The translations under genes and the position numbers were made by a program. DNA of 64,000 bases. Origin: Beroe ovata. Lineage: Eukaryota > Ctenophora > Nuda > Beroida > Beroidae. Location of the stretch: positions 189,479 to 253,478 of the forward strand of contig CAMPET010000071.1 of assembly GCA_946803715.1 (NCBI GenBank), read 5' to 3'. Below the pieces are notes generated by a model. That model worked only from the letters and a program-made list of their open reading frames with translations. It had not been told where the DNA came from and searched no databases. Positions within the stretch are counted from its first letter, which is position 1. Each line of letters opens with the position of its first letter. Positions 23,336 to 37,227 of this stretch are shown here, piece by piece.

Positions 23336-26300
23336 CACAAACATACATACTCAAAACCCACTGACACTCACCTGCACTTTATCAGGATCACTCTCATCCA
23401 GGACCCTGTATGNCACACACACACACACACACACACACACACCGAGACAAAACTACCCAACACTCACTGACACTCACCTGCACTTTATCAGGATCACTCT
23501 CATCCAGGACCCTGTATGCTTTCTCCAGGACGTCCCTGCTCACGCAGGGTAGTACCTGGTCACGCAGCTTCTCCAGCCTGCTCCTCAACCGCGACACCTG
23601 ATCACACAATCAACATTCAAATTGAGATGAAGTGAAGAGAATAAATCAGCGGTGTAGGAGCGCTCAATCATTGATCACGTAAAGAAAAGTAATCGTGAGT
23701 TTGTAGAGAGAGTCTGGAGTTAACCTGTGGTGTTTTATCTCCCTCCGGATGTCCTGGTAACCCCTGACTCCCAGATAGGCTCTTGTCCGGAGCACCGTCT
23801 GGCTCAATGAGCGAGGTGTCATCAGGAGCAATATCGGAACTGCCGAGCGTGTCCTTCCCTCCGGTAGAGAGAGCTGACTCCACGAAGTCGACCAGCTTCA
23901 CATCGTCACATCTGAGCAAGAAGGGTTAGGTGTTCATGTGGGAGTCTAAAACAGGTATTAGCCGTCTTATGGCTCCATACTGAACATACAAAAGTCGATA
24001 GTCGCTTGACTTACAGTGATTTGGTTCTTCTCTCATTCTTCGCACATCGAGGAGTAGGGGGGAGGGGCCGCCCCTTGAAGGGACCAGCAGGGGCTGAGGA
24101 CTTCACTCCTGATTTCCGTCTGATTTGAGGGCTCGCTGGGTTGCTGGGTGGTAAACCCGTAGGATTGCTTGTCTTGAGTGGGGCTGGATTTTCAGCTCTT
24201 ACTGAGGGGCTGGGACTGTTCGATCTTATTGGAAGCTGTGGGACCACAGGGGCATCACAAGCTGTGTCAGACGGTTTCTCTTTCTCAGGAACCACCGTAC
24301 TCGGGCTCTCTGGTCGACGGAACAGTTTCCCAGAGTTAGATGATCTGATTGGACTTCCGTTCCGGTAGACTGGTTTCTCTGAGCCGATAGCCCTGCTGGG
24401 GCTACTTGGTCCATTCCCTGGACTTGGAGTTCTACGACACGGACTGGATGTCCGTTGGCTGGGACGAGGTGGTCTCTGGCTGGGTGTCGGCCCCTTCTGT
24501 CCAGGGCTGGGCGGTCGCTGGCCAGGACTGGGCGGTCTTTGTATGGGACTAGGGGGTCGTTGTATGGGACTAGGAGGCCTGCTCCCTGGACTTGGTGGTC
24601 TACTATGGAAGTTTGGACTCTGAGGACGGGATGAAGAGTTGTATGAGGATTTGACCTTTTCGTCTGTGACCGCAGCATTGTGACACACCCCTTTACCATC
24701 AGTGATATCAAGTGTGGGACTGGGTGATCCTGAACTGGATGAGGAGAATGGGTCTGGACTGTTCCTGTCCGAGGATCGACTTCGCTTCCTCTTGTCCTCT
24801 ATCCTCCTTTTCCTTGCACTACTGATCTGTGAAACCACATTTACAGGCGGCTCTTCAAACTTCTCTCTCGACATCCTTCTCTTGGAGTCAACCCGTGTAA
24901 ATGCTGACTCAGTGTTTTCATTGGTTTTATCCTCATTCTTGAGCAGATCTACGACAGATGGGATTAGTGACAGGTGGTTAGAATTTGACAGTCGTTTACT
25001 GGACGGTTTACACGCCATTTCCGTCTCATCACTGTCTTGTTTGCTCAGTCTGTCGGCAGTGCACCTTTTCGATTGGTTCCGGATGTGAGGGTAATGTTCG
25101 GGAACATTTTTGTTTGAATCGTGTCTGGGGGGAAGGGATGGACTGGCTGATTTCACGGGAATGCCATGTCTTGAGACAGGTTCAGACATCAAATTACTGT
25201 CTGACGCGGTGTCTGGTTTTGGGGGTTTCTCCACGGGAATGGGCTTATCGGATGACTTTTCCAGTTTTGTGGGGATCTCAGGGTTCGATGAGTTGCTGTT
25301 CGAGTTTCTTTGTTTGGACTTATCCTTGCCATCTTTCTCTTTTCCCGAACTGACCCTGATGATGGAAGAATGTTTATTTCATGGCGGATTTTTGGAGAAA
25401 TAGGATGGGAGGGTCGAGGGAGTCATCAATTTGTTCGTGACGTATTGTCTACAATGTGTTCTCTACCTGTTCCGTTTGATGAATATCTGTATGTAAGCTC
25501 TAATGAATTTCTGGTGGAGTATTTCCGAAACAGTGGGACGGTCCTCCGGCTCTTGTTCCAACATGGATGTCATTAGTGAGCTTAGTTCCGAGGAGTAGTG
25601 CTCAGGGAGCGGCGGCACCTGTGGGGTGGAGAAAAGTGAGGTCAGGGAGGGGTGGCACCTGTAGGGAGTCAAAACACAGAGATTTGTGGAAGGGGGGATA
25701 TGAAAAGTGGGAAATTTTAAACTTAGGTCTTAAGAAAGGTATCGATATAAAATTGAGGTATTGCGATCTGTTCATTTGATCTAATATTGTTGTCAATCCC
25801 ATTCGCTTTGTAATTTTAATTTCAAAGCGTGCATTAACTTGTTAGCGAGGTTGCCAAGTGAGGACAGATTAAACTTAACGATTAATGTGCAATTATGCTA
25901 AATATCTATTAGAGAGACTTGAGTTGCAGTGAGAAAACTGGCGTAGTCTATCCATCATGTCAAGAAGTGGCACCATATTATGATAGACGCACGTTTATGC
26001 AAGCGAAGTGTGTGTATTTGCTGTCAAAGCTGTCACTCATCCTTGCGATAGGACAGCTGTAAATGCAGCTGTGATAATTTCCATGCCAATTTTCTATTAA
26101 TATGCTTGAACTTTCGGACGTTCAAGCATAACAAAGTATGTCGTATTCATATACTAGGCGTGAGAGTGTGGGAAACAGAGTACTTGGCAGTGATATCACT
26201 CGACTGGCTAGCTAATTTGATTTAGAAGCTCGTCCGATCTATGCTACGTCATTCAGCTAACGATGAAACGTTACCCAACCATTATTTACTTATCACTTTT

Positions 26301-29300
26301 CAATTTTCATAATAATTCGTCCAGTAGTAATTAATTTTTCGCGATTCAAAATAATCTTTGCGCGGCGTACTACACAAAATATCTCTTCGCGCGTTACTGC
26401 TAGTTGCACAATAAAAGCTCAACGTCCAAATTACGAGAGTGAGATCAGTAGGCTTGTGAAGATACAATGGCCAGCGATAATAAGCAAATGGGTAGTTAAA
26501 TACCCAAGAAAAGCTTGTGATAGGGTAGAGACCCATTATTCATGGCCCGTTTACTGTACATCCCCAGGGTGGCTCACGGATTGGGCCTATAATCACGTGA
26601 GTGGTCAGTGGAAACGTGCGCAGCGCCACCAGATTTTGTATCCTAACATCTAATACACGTGCACGATATTATTCATATCACTTCCTCAATATTCCAACTT
26701 TCTATTCGTCTAAAAAGTGAAACGGATCGGCGCGGAAACAGGGTAATTAAACATGGCAGAATTATCATTGGCAGAATAGCTCTATTGCAATGGCCAGTTT
26801 TTCTTAATTTACCCAAAACGCCAGGTACTGTATATTGTACGTGGTAGGTTTAGATTGGCATCGGTATCTAATTAGACACAGAGACACATCGTATTGAATA
26901 CTATATTCAACATAATAAACATGTCGAATGACGTTGGTAAACAAATGACGCGATACTGTGACGAAATGTTGTGATCATCATTGCGAATTTGCAAATCTGC
27001 AGGGACCACAACTTCTGGGTGTTATACCCAGGGGGCGAACATCACCGTAGGAGGCATCACCATTAAAATACAGGTACTAAGTAGCTCACACCCCAAACAT
27101 AGTCTTCACGTGTCAAAACAACGAGAGATTACTGAATACCATCACGTGTAGCGTTTAACTCATGTCACGTGATATCATGTGAAGTGTTTAGGATGGATTA
27201 TTCAATTATAGATCACATATTGGGCCCCCTGTTTTCACCCTTTCTCCCTAAGTCATTACCACCACAGAGAAATGACATGCAGCGTCAAATTCTCCAAAAT
27301 AGGAAATGTTTGAGATAGCTCTGTTCATTATTCATTCACCAGTAAATTTACAGGTTTTTTATACGGTAAATGTTAGAGGAACTGGGATTCTTCAAAGACT
27401 TTCAATATTATATACTCCTTATTTGTTTATTGAGGAAGTGAACATATTAAAATCTGGCAATTATCCAAGCGGTATCAAAATAAATTCAATATTAGGCACT
27501 GGGAACTCAAAGTGATTTCCTGAACACTTTGTGACAATTCGTGTCAAGGGATGTTATTTTGTCACATACTGTTCCATCGAACAGCTAAAATTCTGATGGA
27601 AAGTTTGGTTGAAAGCTGCAGGAAAAACTTTTGCTTGTGGAAGGAGGCATTCAAAAGTGCCAAGGCATATGATCTTTGGGTTTTCGACTGGCGACGCTCA
27701 AAAAGGATCATGAATATTGAATCTTCAATACACAATGTTCACATCGAGCCCTCGGAACGCTGTATTTCACGAAATAAGCTTCCCTAGCTTCAATTAGAGG
27801 AAATCCCCATTTCTGTGGGATAGTAGATACGACTATAGTATAGTGTTGGATGAACCAGAGGTCCTGGGGTATTGCGTGATACCTCACTGAAGTAATCTGT
27901 AATGGTTTGTGACGGTTAAAGAGACACATTGATATTATGTAGAGTCCCTACCATTTGTACATACCAACTACGTCACGTCGTCACGCACTCGTACATTACC
28001 AAGTACAAATCATCGAATGACGACAGTTATAGGGGCCATTAGGCAAGAGTTCTAGAAAGTGGTTACACATTGAATCACGCCTAGGAATCGCTAATATCGT
28101 CCCTAATTTAGGTGGTGTATTAATATTGTTCAGTAATCCAAATAGTCTTATCTATAGAGTTGTATGGGCATACTGCAAACATTACCTACATATTGCAAAC
28201 ATTACATATTGCAAACATTACATATTGCTTAGTTAATATCAGTTTTAAAGCCCAGTATCAATGACAACACAATTTCATGACCGTGAGTCATGAATCATGA
28301 CTCATGAAATAGTGATATGCCCCCCTCCCGATGCTACAATTGCCACACCCACCTTGCCAGTACAGATCTTGTATGCGAGTCNACAATGCGACTCTTGAAT
28401 ATAACCCCACTCACACAACCCAGTATCAATGACAACACAATTACACAAGACACCACCTTTTTCATGTCCGTGAGTCATGATATAGTGATATGCCCCCCCC
28501 CCTGATGCTACAATTGCTAAACACCACACCCACCCAATCACCCACCTTGCCAGTACAGATCTTGTATGCGAGTCCGGAGAAATCCCTTGCTCTGAATGCA
28601 TGTTTCATTGTACACATCTCATATACCACGCATCCCAGACTCCATACGTCACTCTGAAACAAGAATCAGTCATTACCATGGTAATAAATTCAAATTTACC
28701 ATGGTAATTATACCATCCTGATAAGGGAGATTGTTGTCAAGGTGCTACCATGGTAACCCAAATAACACAACCATGGTAACCCGATATAGGCATGGTGATG
28801 GATCAATCGTGTCTTTACGTGTGTCTGTACGTGTGTTCGTATACGGTTATACGATAGATAACGCGCTACTGGGTATTATCAATCGCCAAGACCGTGATAC
28901 TTCAATGCGCAAGATATTAACTTGGTCTTGTTGAAAATAATTAAATTTTCCCAAGAATGAGACGAAGGGAGTTTTTAGAAAAGCGTGCCAAGTTTTTTTA
29001 CTCCCAGTTCGCCAAAATTATCAAAATAACCAGTTACAGAGTGAATATTTATGCAAGGAAACATTGTTGTTGTCATGGTGTTAAAGGACTGAACAAAGAG
29101 AGAGAGGTTGTTATGGCAATTAGTTCGGTTGTTGCATGGTAATGGATCCAACCAGTCTCCCGTCGTGTCAATAAATAATTGACAACGTCTCTCCTTCTAA
29201 CATAGAGGGGAGCAGATTATTGTGTTGACAGTTGCCATGCTAGTAGCATGGTGCAGGCATCGTTATGGTTACAGTGGTAACAGAGTCGTGTTGTCATAGT

Positions 29301-32300
29301 AACACTGTCATGTTGTTACCAGTATCTACCTTGAAGTTGTAGGGTCGGTTACTAAACAACTCTGGAGACATGTAGTAGGGAGTTCCGATGATGGTTTTCG
29401 CCATATCCTGCGTACCGGATAGCTGTCTTGCGATTCCCAGGTCTCCCAACTTGATAATTTCGTTCTTGTGAGTGAGGAATATGTTCTGCGTCTACAGGGG
29501 GAGGGAAAGAAAGGGGTGTTATAATAGTCGGGGAGACAGAGAGGTGGGGTCTATAAAAGTGAGGAAATGGGTGGAATCTGCGTGCACTGTGTACTGCAAT
29601 ACTACATACTGTGTATACTGTATACAGTATACATACTGTGTGTCTCTATGGTGTGTAGACATGGTGCAATGTGCACACTGCTCAATGCAATCTACAGTGA
29701 ACTATAGTGTAGTGGAGCAGTGTGGAACTGTGGAACTATAGTGCGTGGATACAGGGTCATATCCTTCGCAGTATAACCCTCTAATCTTGAGTCCCAAATT
29801 AACAAGATTGAACGACTGAGTTCGTAGACTTTATTATAGTACCAACAAAGGTATAAAACTGAAGATAATATGGCTCTCTCGTCAGACTGATTTCAAATTA
29901 GATTGCATTAGGGTTGGGGAGTCTACTGAAATTTCCAGTTGCTTTGAAACCATCAGTTGAATGCTATTTCGAACTTTTGAAATGACCTTACGATTTAAGG
30001 AGGCGATGCCCACTTTAAAATGGTGATTTCCTCGCCTCCATACGAGACATGAATTCCCATTATCCTTAGAAATGTGTACCCATTTCACCGGACCACACAC
30101 ACACACTCACACACGCACACACACGTATATGAGAGGTCAGACCCATATTATCTCAGAAACAGAATTACTTACAGACTGAATCACAAAGTAATGATTTATG
30201 TGTATTATGTACCAATGTAATAATATATTCAATAATAAATTAATCCATTTGTAGCGATATTTGAGCCAAGATTGTGAACACCAGGGTCCTAGTATGTGAT
30301 TAGGAGTCGAACTTACATAATGGAAACGTGAGTGAATGAGTCTGAAACCGGATAGCAAAGAAGAAAGAACACCTCACCTTTAAATCTCTGTGAAGAATAT
30401 TCTTTCCGTGGAGATACTGAAAGAGAATTGAATTATTTACCTGGCAAGGGAGGGGGAAGGGAAAGTGCAATACAAAACTTGTCTTTGGCGCTAAACTAAT
30501 GAGAAGCATCCGGAATTCAATCACTTTTTGCATTGATAATGGTTATTGACGTACCAAAAAATAACCATCGTGTAGAGAATACGTTATTCAAAAACAGATG
30601 TTTCAACTTTCACGGTACGTCATGTTATATTACGTATGCCCGTGACTTGGTGAATGAAAGAATGCCCATTGTATCGGACTACACAACATACCTGAAGTGC
30701 CAGAGCTATCTGTACAAACCACAGTATAATCTTCAGTTCATCCACGTGGCAACCCTTCCTGTGGGAAAATCATTGAGTAATCAACACGACGCCATGTTAT
30801 TGAGGATGTGATAATTCGTTATTATGCTAGTTCCCGCGTATCAAGAACCAGTCAACATCGGGCATCCTCTGGGAAACATATCCATGAAGTTCGATATATA
30901 CTTCACAAGTCACTTCTCTGCTAGTACATTTCGTCATTTCATACACTCTAAACTTTCTCACTAGGTTCCCTCATATTTATCTGACAACTGCGCAACAAAA
31001 GACCGCTCCTCTTCTCTTCCCTCTTTTCTCTCCCCCTCCCTTAGTTACCTGGACGAGAGCCAAGTGTGAAGATCACCGCCCTCACAGTACTGCATTATGA
31101 TGTGGAGGTAGCCGTTCATTTGGAATGAGTGCTTGTACGACACGATGTTGATGTGCCGTAGTTGGGACAACATCGCCGCCTGCCGGAGAGAGAGAGGGAT
31201 ATTATGAAGGAGCAGGGAGGGGTCGTGTGATACCTAAGGTGGAAAGGTTTAATGCAGCCTTCATACCTTCATACCACTATCTGATTTGTACATCTTTCTA
31301 AGATCAAGGTTTTGGTAAAACCACTGTTCAATTGATCCATTCCGTGAAATTTACGGGCAGAAATATGACAAATATTTCACATTTCAGCTGTACAAAAGTA
31401 TAGTCTTATCATGTAGGTAACTGAAAATTATTCTAGAGTCTGTTGAATTTTTCAAATGTTAAAATGATACAGTGTAGCAAAGTCTGGGTACAGGGGGCCT
31501 CAGTGCAGACTGCAGCTCTATGCTGGGCGTGCTACCTGCAGAGTTATCGACTTGCTACATTCTACAGAGTTATAGGAAATAACGTGTTAGTGTTATTTGT
31601 TAACGTGTTAACGTGAATATTGTCAACGTGCATGTTTTGTTACATTGAAACTCCCAGGCCAAGTCACAATACAATTTGGCTAATCATAGTATCGATTTAT
31701 AACTCTGTTTAGCTTTTATTAATGCAACAATGTCCTCATCCAACATCAACCGATTTGTTATTGACCTTTGATATTGACCTTTGTTATTGACCTTTGCTAT
31801 TGGTTGATATTTCCACAGTCCAAAGAGAGGCATGGGCTACCACTGATATTATAACGATGAGTAATGTCAGATTTGATCACCATTACCCACACAAACCTAC
31901 AAACACTCACACGCACAACCACACAAACCCACAAACGTCAAACACACAACCACACAAACACTCAATCACACAGACAACCACACAAACAATCAATCACACA
32001 CACACGCACAGAGTGAAGACGATGCATCATCAAGTAGGTAATATCATTATCACAAGTCACAATGTCAAACACACTGGCTTCGTCTGTGATTGTCACTGAC
32101 TGTGACAGAATTGTCGGTCATTGCAACTTTGATGTGCACATCCATTTTATATTTTCAAACTCTGGAGTCCTCTACCAGCCCACCCAGTAAACAAAATATA
32201 CTTGTGGATATTATATAACCACGTTAACTGATGAACTTCACGACGGAATGGCAGAGTGGCACTCAGTGGCAGCGACATGTGGCATCCATAGGGAGACGTG

Positions 32301-35300
32301 GTGGTTCATCTCATGAATAAAAGAGTATATTGTAGAGTGTAGGACGTAGGTATATTTATAGTAGTCCTTACATAATCAGTATAAGTGAAACACAGGTAGT
32401 ACTTGATAGGGACAGGACTGAGTTTTAATGCATCCAACACTTTGTCCATGTATGAGTGACGAATCTTAACGATGCTGATGGTGGTCTAATACCTACCGGC
32501 TAACACATCGGGTGTAGTAAGAATGTGATGGTAAGGGTGGTAATGTGTGTGACCAACAAATCATTGTTCTGTTGAAAACTCCTGGTGAAAACTCCTGGTG
32601 GCTCAAATCATGCAGCTTATTATAATCATGATTCGTATTTACTGACTTCACCTCCAAGGCTATATATAATGTCTCAGTCAGTCGATCTTTGCAGAGTTGA
32701 GTTCCGCTAGCCTAACTTACTGTCCCTAGTGTGAGTTTCGTGGACTTTAATCACAAAGTTATGACTTGGATTGTGAAATGTGAGGTACCTAGCATCCACC
32801 ATGAAACCTCAAGTACCTACTTGAGACTTATATAGTTGGTATATTCCAGTGTTCGAGTTTGGGGAAGCTTTTAAAAGGATCACGTGGAGGAAAGCAATGG
32901 ATTATTAAAACTCGGGGCGAGAGACATAATATGAAGATTCCCATTTGGATGATAGTCAACTACATGATACAGTGATTATTTGGCAGCATGCCATCACATT
33001 ATCAGATAAGAGGATGTATGTTGGGAAGGGGGTGTACACTGTATAATGATAATAGACAAGAAAACAGAGGCGGGAATATGCCATACCAACCGTCCTAGCT
33101 ACTTATACCACCCCGTGTATGTCAACTGTACAGACTACAGACTGTACAGTGTACATAGCAGGGTGTGGGACTTGGGCATATAATGCCTCATAATCAGTCA
33201 CTTTTTAATGCCTATGTCTATTATTACATGAGCAGCTGTTTGGATAGTGTTACTACTTACTCTGTGCAGATATCAGACTGCAAGATGCTGTGTAACCATG
33301 ACAACCACATACACTGACCACCATGTTAACATAACAACCACACACAGAGACACAGTGTGTACCAGATGAGAAGCAGCTGTCAATCAATCAGTGATTGTAC
33401 TCAATATATGAGCAACAGGTGGTCGTGACGTTAATGTATGCAGGACGTCAGGACGTCAGGACATCCATAATCTCGCAATTTGATATATTGACACTTCTCA
33501 TATAGTGCTGTTTCAAAATACAATTCCGGTCCCAATAGATGATATTAAACCAAGTCCATGTCTTCAATTAGTCAACAAATCGGTCACTGAACTGCGCGCT
33601 ACTAGGTATCGACATGTTGACTGACACCGACCACCAAGGAATCAATTCCATTCTGATTGATTTGCCAACATTTCCACAAATCCCTCCACTCTGGTAATTT
33701 ATTAACCGTCTGATCACTGCGGGTAGCACAACTTGAGGGGGAATCTTGCTAACAATCAGCTGGTGAAGTGGGCAGAGAGGCGCGGGTAGATTAGCTGACA
33801 CGTGATACCATCACAAACACACACACACACACACGCACACACACACACACTCACAAACTCAATGGGTCACAGAAACCAGANNNNNNNNNNNNNNNNNNNN
33901 NNNNNNNNNNNNNNNNNNNNNNNNNNNNNNNNNNNNNNNNNNNNNNNNNNNNNNNNNNNNNNNNNNNNNNNNNNNNNNNNNNNCACACACACACACACAC
34001 ACACAGAATGAAAACACAAACACACCAACATACCTACAGGCGGTTGCATACATGTAATATTACAGATAGCTCATTACGGTAATGATATTATACGTCTGCC
34101 ACTAGTAATTTACAGTCGGCCCTCTCTGCCTGCTTGTCACTAACTAGATCTCCAATGGCTAGTTTCCTTGGTGACGAACACAGAGATTCATATATAACAG
34201 ACATGCACCAATTTCCAGATAAATTCAAGTTAATCTCCTTGAACCATGTATTAGACAAGAGCTTTGTATTGTGTGAGTAATAGGTAAAATGATGAGGAGC
34301 ATAGCTTATAGACATTTTTCATACTTCCACTAGAGTCCAGAGAGATAAAGATACTCACGAAATCATGCGATTTTCAGTTAGATAACTTCTAAATTTGTGG
34401 TCTGCGGAAGCACCTGCATTCGTTACTTTTTATAGATTTGACATTTCATGCACAGCAAAACTGTGACCATTACTAACAAGTATCATTATCTTCATACATA
34501 GACATGTAACATATTACATCATTACAGTTATATAGATGTAAGTATATTGTGCCACACCTTGTTGAAAAACAAACAAGAAGAGACTTTAAGAAGGTTTGAC
34601 TAAAAGTCGTATGGACATAGGCATGATACATTCCATAGAGCTACAGAATCCTTCAGCTCTCTGAGACTGGTTATGGTTGTTCTCACATTTCAAATTTCCC
34701 GGTAAGAAGCAAAGATGCTGAAAGCTCTGTCTGCCAAAGTCCAATTAAAGAATTAGTGAGCTGATTCTACATGATTTGCAAGCAATCCGTTGCAATAGAT
34801 AGGTATTGATTCGATAATATTCAAATAGGTATGTCCGGAATTTTGCTATGTAGTGAAATACAGTGAATACACACTACACAGTTGCATATAATAGATCTCA
34901 GCAATTTACAAAGGCTATTTAAATGAAGAAAGAAGAGGGGGTTGTTGGCTGAACCCATAGGCTGCATTCAAGGACCATTATTAGAGGCTATTATGATGTA
35001 GCCCTGGGGGCTGGGGCTGAGTGAACTATACAGCCATGTGCTGAGACATTTGTGTCATTAGTAGAGAATAATAATATTGCATCAATTCTTCTAACCAAAC
35101 GGAGCCTGTAATAGGATGCATGATTGCAATGAATAGAGTTACCTAACTTAATAACAAATCTAGGAAAGTAACTTGGATTTGACAGTCAAATGAAAATTGC
35201 AGATATGTTTTCATCTCATTATTCATCACACCATTAAGCCGTTTTGGCCAGAGAAGGATCCAGCTAAATCAAATGTCCCAATGCTACATGTAATCATTAT

Positions 35301-35730
35301 ATAAACATGTCTATCTAACTTCTTTTACAAAATATGAATTTCTTGATTGTCATTTATGGCAGATTTTTTCTTAAATTGAGATGCAAAGCTTGTCATTGCA
35401 CTAGGTACTGTAGGTAGTACAACATAAATGGCACATATTATTAAAATTGTTTATTGGGTTATGAAAATATACCTTGATACCTGAATAGTACATACCTCTT
35501 GTTCTGCAGCAAATCTCTCTTTGAAAGAAGCATGCTGCAGTCCAATTTTCTTCAGAACATACTGCAAAAAATGGAAGTATGATTGTATGATTAATTGGAC
35601 CTATTCAACTACTTAAAGAGTAAAAGAAATGGTGTAACCTTACCTCTTTTTCTTCTACCACATGTTTGACCAGTTGAACCTCACCATAGCTGCCTTGCCC
35701 AAGGAATTTCACATACTGGTAATTCTCCAT
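22242..35730 (-). CDS. NEK4: NIMA-related serine/threonine kinase, NEK4 type, 12 exons
   Basis: Exons in transcript order: 35730-35644, 35561-35496, 31179-31049, 30758-30692, 30416-30378, 29491-29330, 28653-28546, 25618-25467, 25355-24015, 23911-23725, 23597-23478, 22358-22242; all phases agree (858 residues). The kinase domain is N-terminal: glycine loop [12 protein letters not shown]-like YVLKKIGL, catalytic HRDLKTQN, DLG (usual in NEK4), activation segment [16 protein letters not shown] and [13 protein letters not shown]. The 1.34-kb exon encodes a disordered Ser/Pro tail with tandem RPPSPGQ-like heptads. The last exons are helical ([36 protein letters not shown]). The final exon is supported by phase and text but is the least certain. 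NEK4 relatives act in cilia, microtubule stability and the DNA-damage response. The gene is divergent from RNF207. Confidence 0.93.
23361..23412. repeat. Repeated contig end at single-N join (NEK4 exon fragment)
   Basis: 52 bp here recur at 23467-23518, including 41 bp of the NEK4 exon 23478-23597. The first copy stops at the single N (23413), and a CA run borders each copy. This looks like two overlapping contig ends placed in tandem rather than a genuine partial exon duplication. Confidence 0.9.
25619..28545 (-). other. 2.9-kb intron of NEK4
   Basis: Lies between the kinase exons at 28546 and 25618. No additional exon, RNA gene or transposon protein is seen. A short hairpin (TATGCTTGAAC...GTTCAAGCATA) lies near 26100-26130. 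28251-28381 is a repeated contig end (see the next entry). Confidence 0.6.
28251..28381. repeat. Repeated contig end at single-N join in NEK4
   Basis: The stretch CCCAGTATCAATGACAACAC to the N at 28382 recurs at about 28419-28575, including the donor end of the NEK4 exon 28546-28653 (CACCTTGCCAGTACAGATC). Small differences look allelic. Confidence 0.85.
28672..28780. repeat. Cluster of ACCATGGTAA palindromes in a NEK4 intron
   Basis: Four 14-mers built on ACCATGG occur at 28672-28685 (ATTACCATGGTAAT), 28695-28708, 28744-28757 and 28767-28780 (ACAACCATGGTAAC). They resemble the palindromic X-box bound by RFX factors, but they sit inside an intron and may be repeat-derived. Looser versions continue to about 29290. 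Confidence 0.6.
31180..35495 (-). other. 4.3-kb intron of NEK4 with CA repeats and a gap
   Basis: Between kinase exons 2 and 3. It contains a CA-rich block near 31890-32010, CA runs at about 33812-33850 and 33984-34004 flanking a 103-N gap (33881-33983), and no recognisable coding sequence. The phases of the flanking exons match, so no exon need be missing in the gap. Confidence 0.65.
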
Positions 35731-37227
35731 CAGTCATTTCATCTGTTGTTCAAAATGGCATGATTTACTCTGTTAAAACTAAGCTTGTCAAACCAAAAAC
35801 TAATTGAAAAAGTCGTGATATAAACTTGAGGACTGGCTAGGGGATATTTGTGCATGCACATCTTAGATAAACTTCATATACACATATGCTAATTTTCCAA
35901 AATTATTGAGGGAAATCACTTATGAAAATATTTATTTCAAAAAACTCTTTTAATCCATCTATTTTGAAAATTCGCCAATTCATATACATCATCAAGATTT
36001 GGCTCTGTTGTGAAGGCTCATTTCACATTTAAAAATGTTGTATGTGAATGATAAATTACCAAGTTATACAAGTACAAAAAAGAATATTCCTGAATGAAGA
36101 TGTCTAATACACTTCAAGAAGGATCCTTCATAGAATGGAAGTCAGTCCATAGATCAAGATATGGACCACAGATATAGAAATAGGGTTTAATTTTTCTAAA
36201 GTAATATGGAATGAAGACTACATGAAATATAGTCTTGTGTCTTGACCTCAAATTCTCACTTCAATCTTCATGAGAGTGTAGATTAATGAATAAACAGTAC
36301 AATCAAAACCCTGCATGGCATGATAAATCATCAAACAGGCCACTATCATTGATGATGGACTATGAATTGATCAAAAATTATCATGACCGAAAATTCATCA
36401 CAATCGAAAAATTTTCAAAGTTTTATGCTACTATACACTGCTGATGCAAGTTGAAGCTGCGCAGAGAATAAGCTTGCGCCGCGCGCGATGCGAAATTCTT
36501 GACCATGACATGTTTCATGGGCAGCTACAGACCGAGTTTATTATATATCAATTAAAAACGTCGGCACCGCGGTTTATATCTTATCTTGATCTTGTAAAAT
36601 TGAACCCTACCGACGGTGCGCGCAATTTTTATTCCGCCCTTGCTTGCCAGGGATAAAATCCCGCCAGCAATGCAAGGGTAGGGTGAGATCCTACAAAACC
36701 AATGGTTGATATGCTCATGATTCAGCCGTCCAACCTTTGGGCACGTGAAATGTCATAATAGAGTTGCCTAAGGGCAAAAATTATTATTTATTTATTCATT
36801 TTATATTCTTGATGCAACTTATATTGGCTTGCTAAGCAAAAAGAAATTGCATTATTGCTTTGGACACATTGTAATTCAGCAAGTGGAATTTATGTACTAC
36901 AATAAATTTTGCATGGTGATATGAAAGCAAATTTGTGAAATAATGAAAAGAGGTAAATGCCTGTTGCAAAGAAAAAGGGCATTAACACCAATTAACTTTC
37001 TCTTAGCAGTTTTTGTAGTGTGTAGTACTTTTGGTGACTGGACGCCTTATTCCTTAACAGATTAAGGTTGGGTTGTTTACTGGATTAATACCATAATTTA
37101 TTCTATTCTATTATATTCTAAGCCACCAGTTAGGACACTGATGCTATCTATGATCAATTGATACTTTGTGATAAATTTCAAATAAGAAAGATTCTTTCAA
37201 TTGATATGATACTTTTGCAGCAGGATA
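35731..37227. other. Divergent intergenic region between NEK4 and RNF207
   Basis: 1.5 kb separates the two start codons, which point away from each other, so both promoters should lie here. The sequence is AT-rich apart from a foldback block at 36440-36696. Confidence 0.65.
36440..36696. mobile_element. Decayed TTGTC-family remnant followed by TTGTAGGATTT-family element
   Basis: 36440-36520 contains AGAATAAGCTTGCGCCGCGCG and GAAATTCTTGACC, the inner landmarks of the TTGTC family, but its ends are lost. 36592-36696 is a diverged TTGTAGGATTT-family copy (TTGTAAAATTGAACCCTACC ... GGGTAGGGTGAGATCCTACA). I see no clear target duplication here, consistent with age. Confidence 0.75.

Noticed and set aside
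24226-24711. 161-codon alternative frame on the minus strand inside NEK4
   Set aside because: Shadow of the Ser/Pro-rich NEK4 exon; no initiation context or homology.
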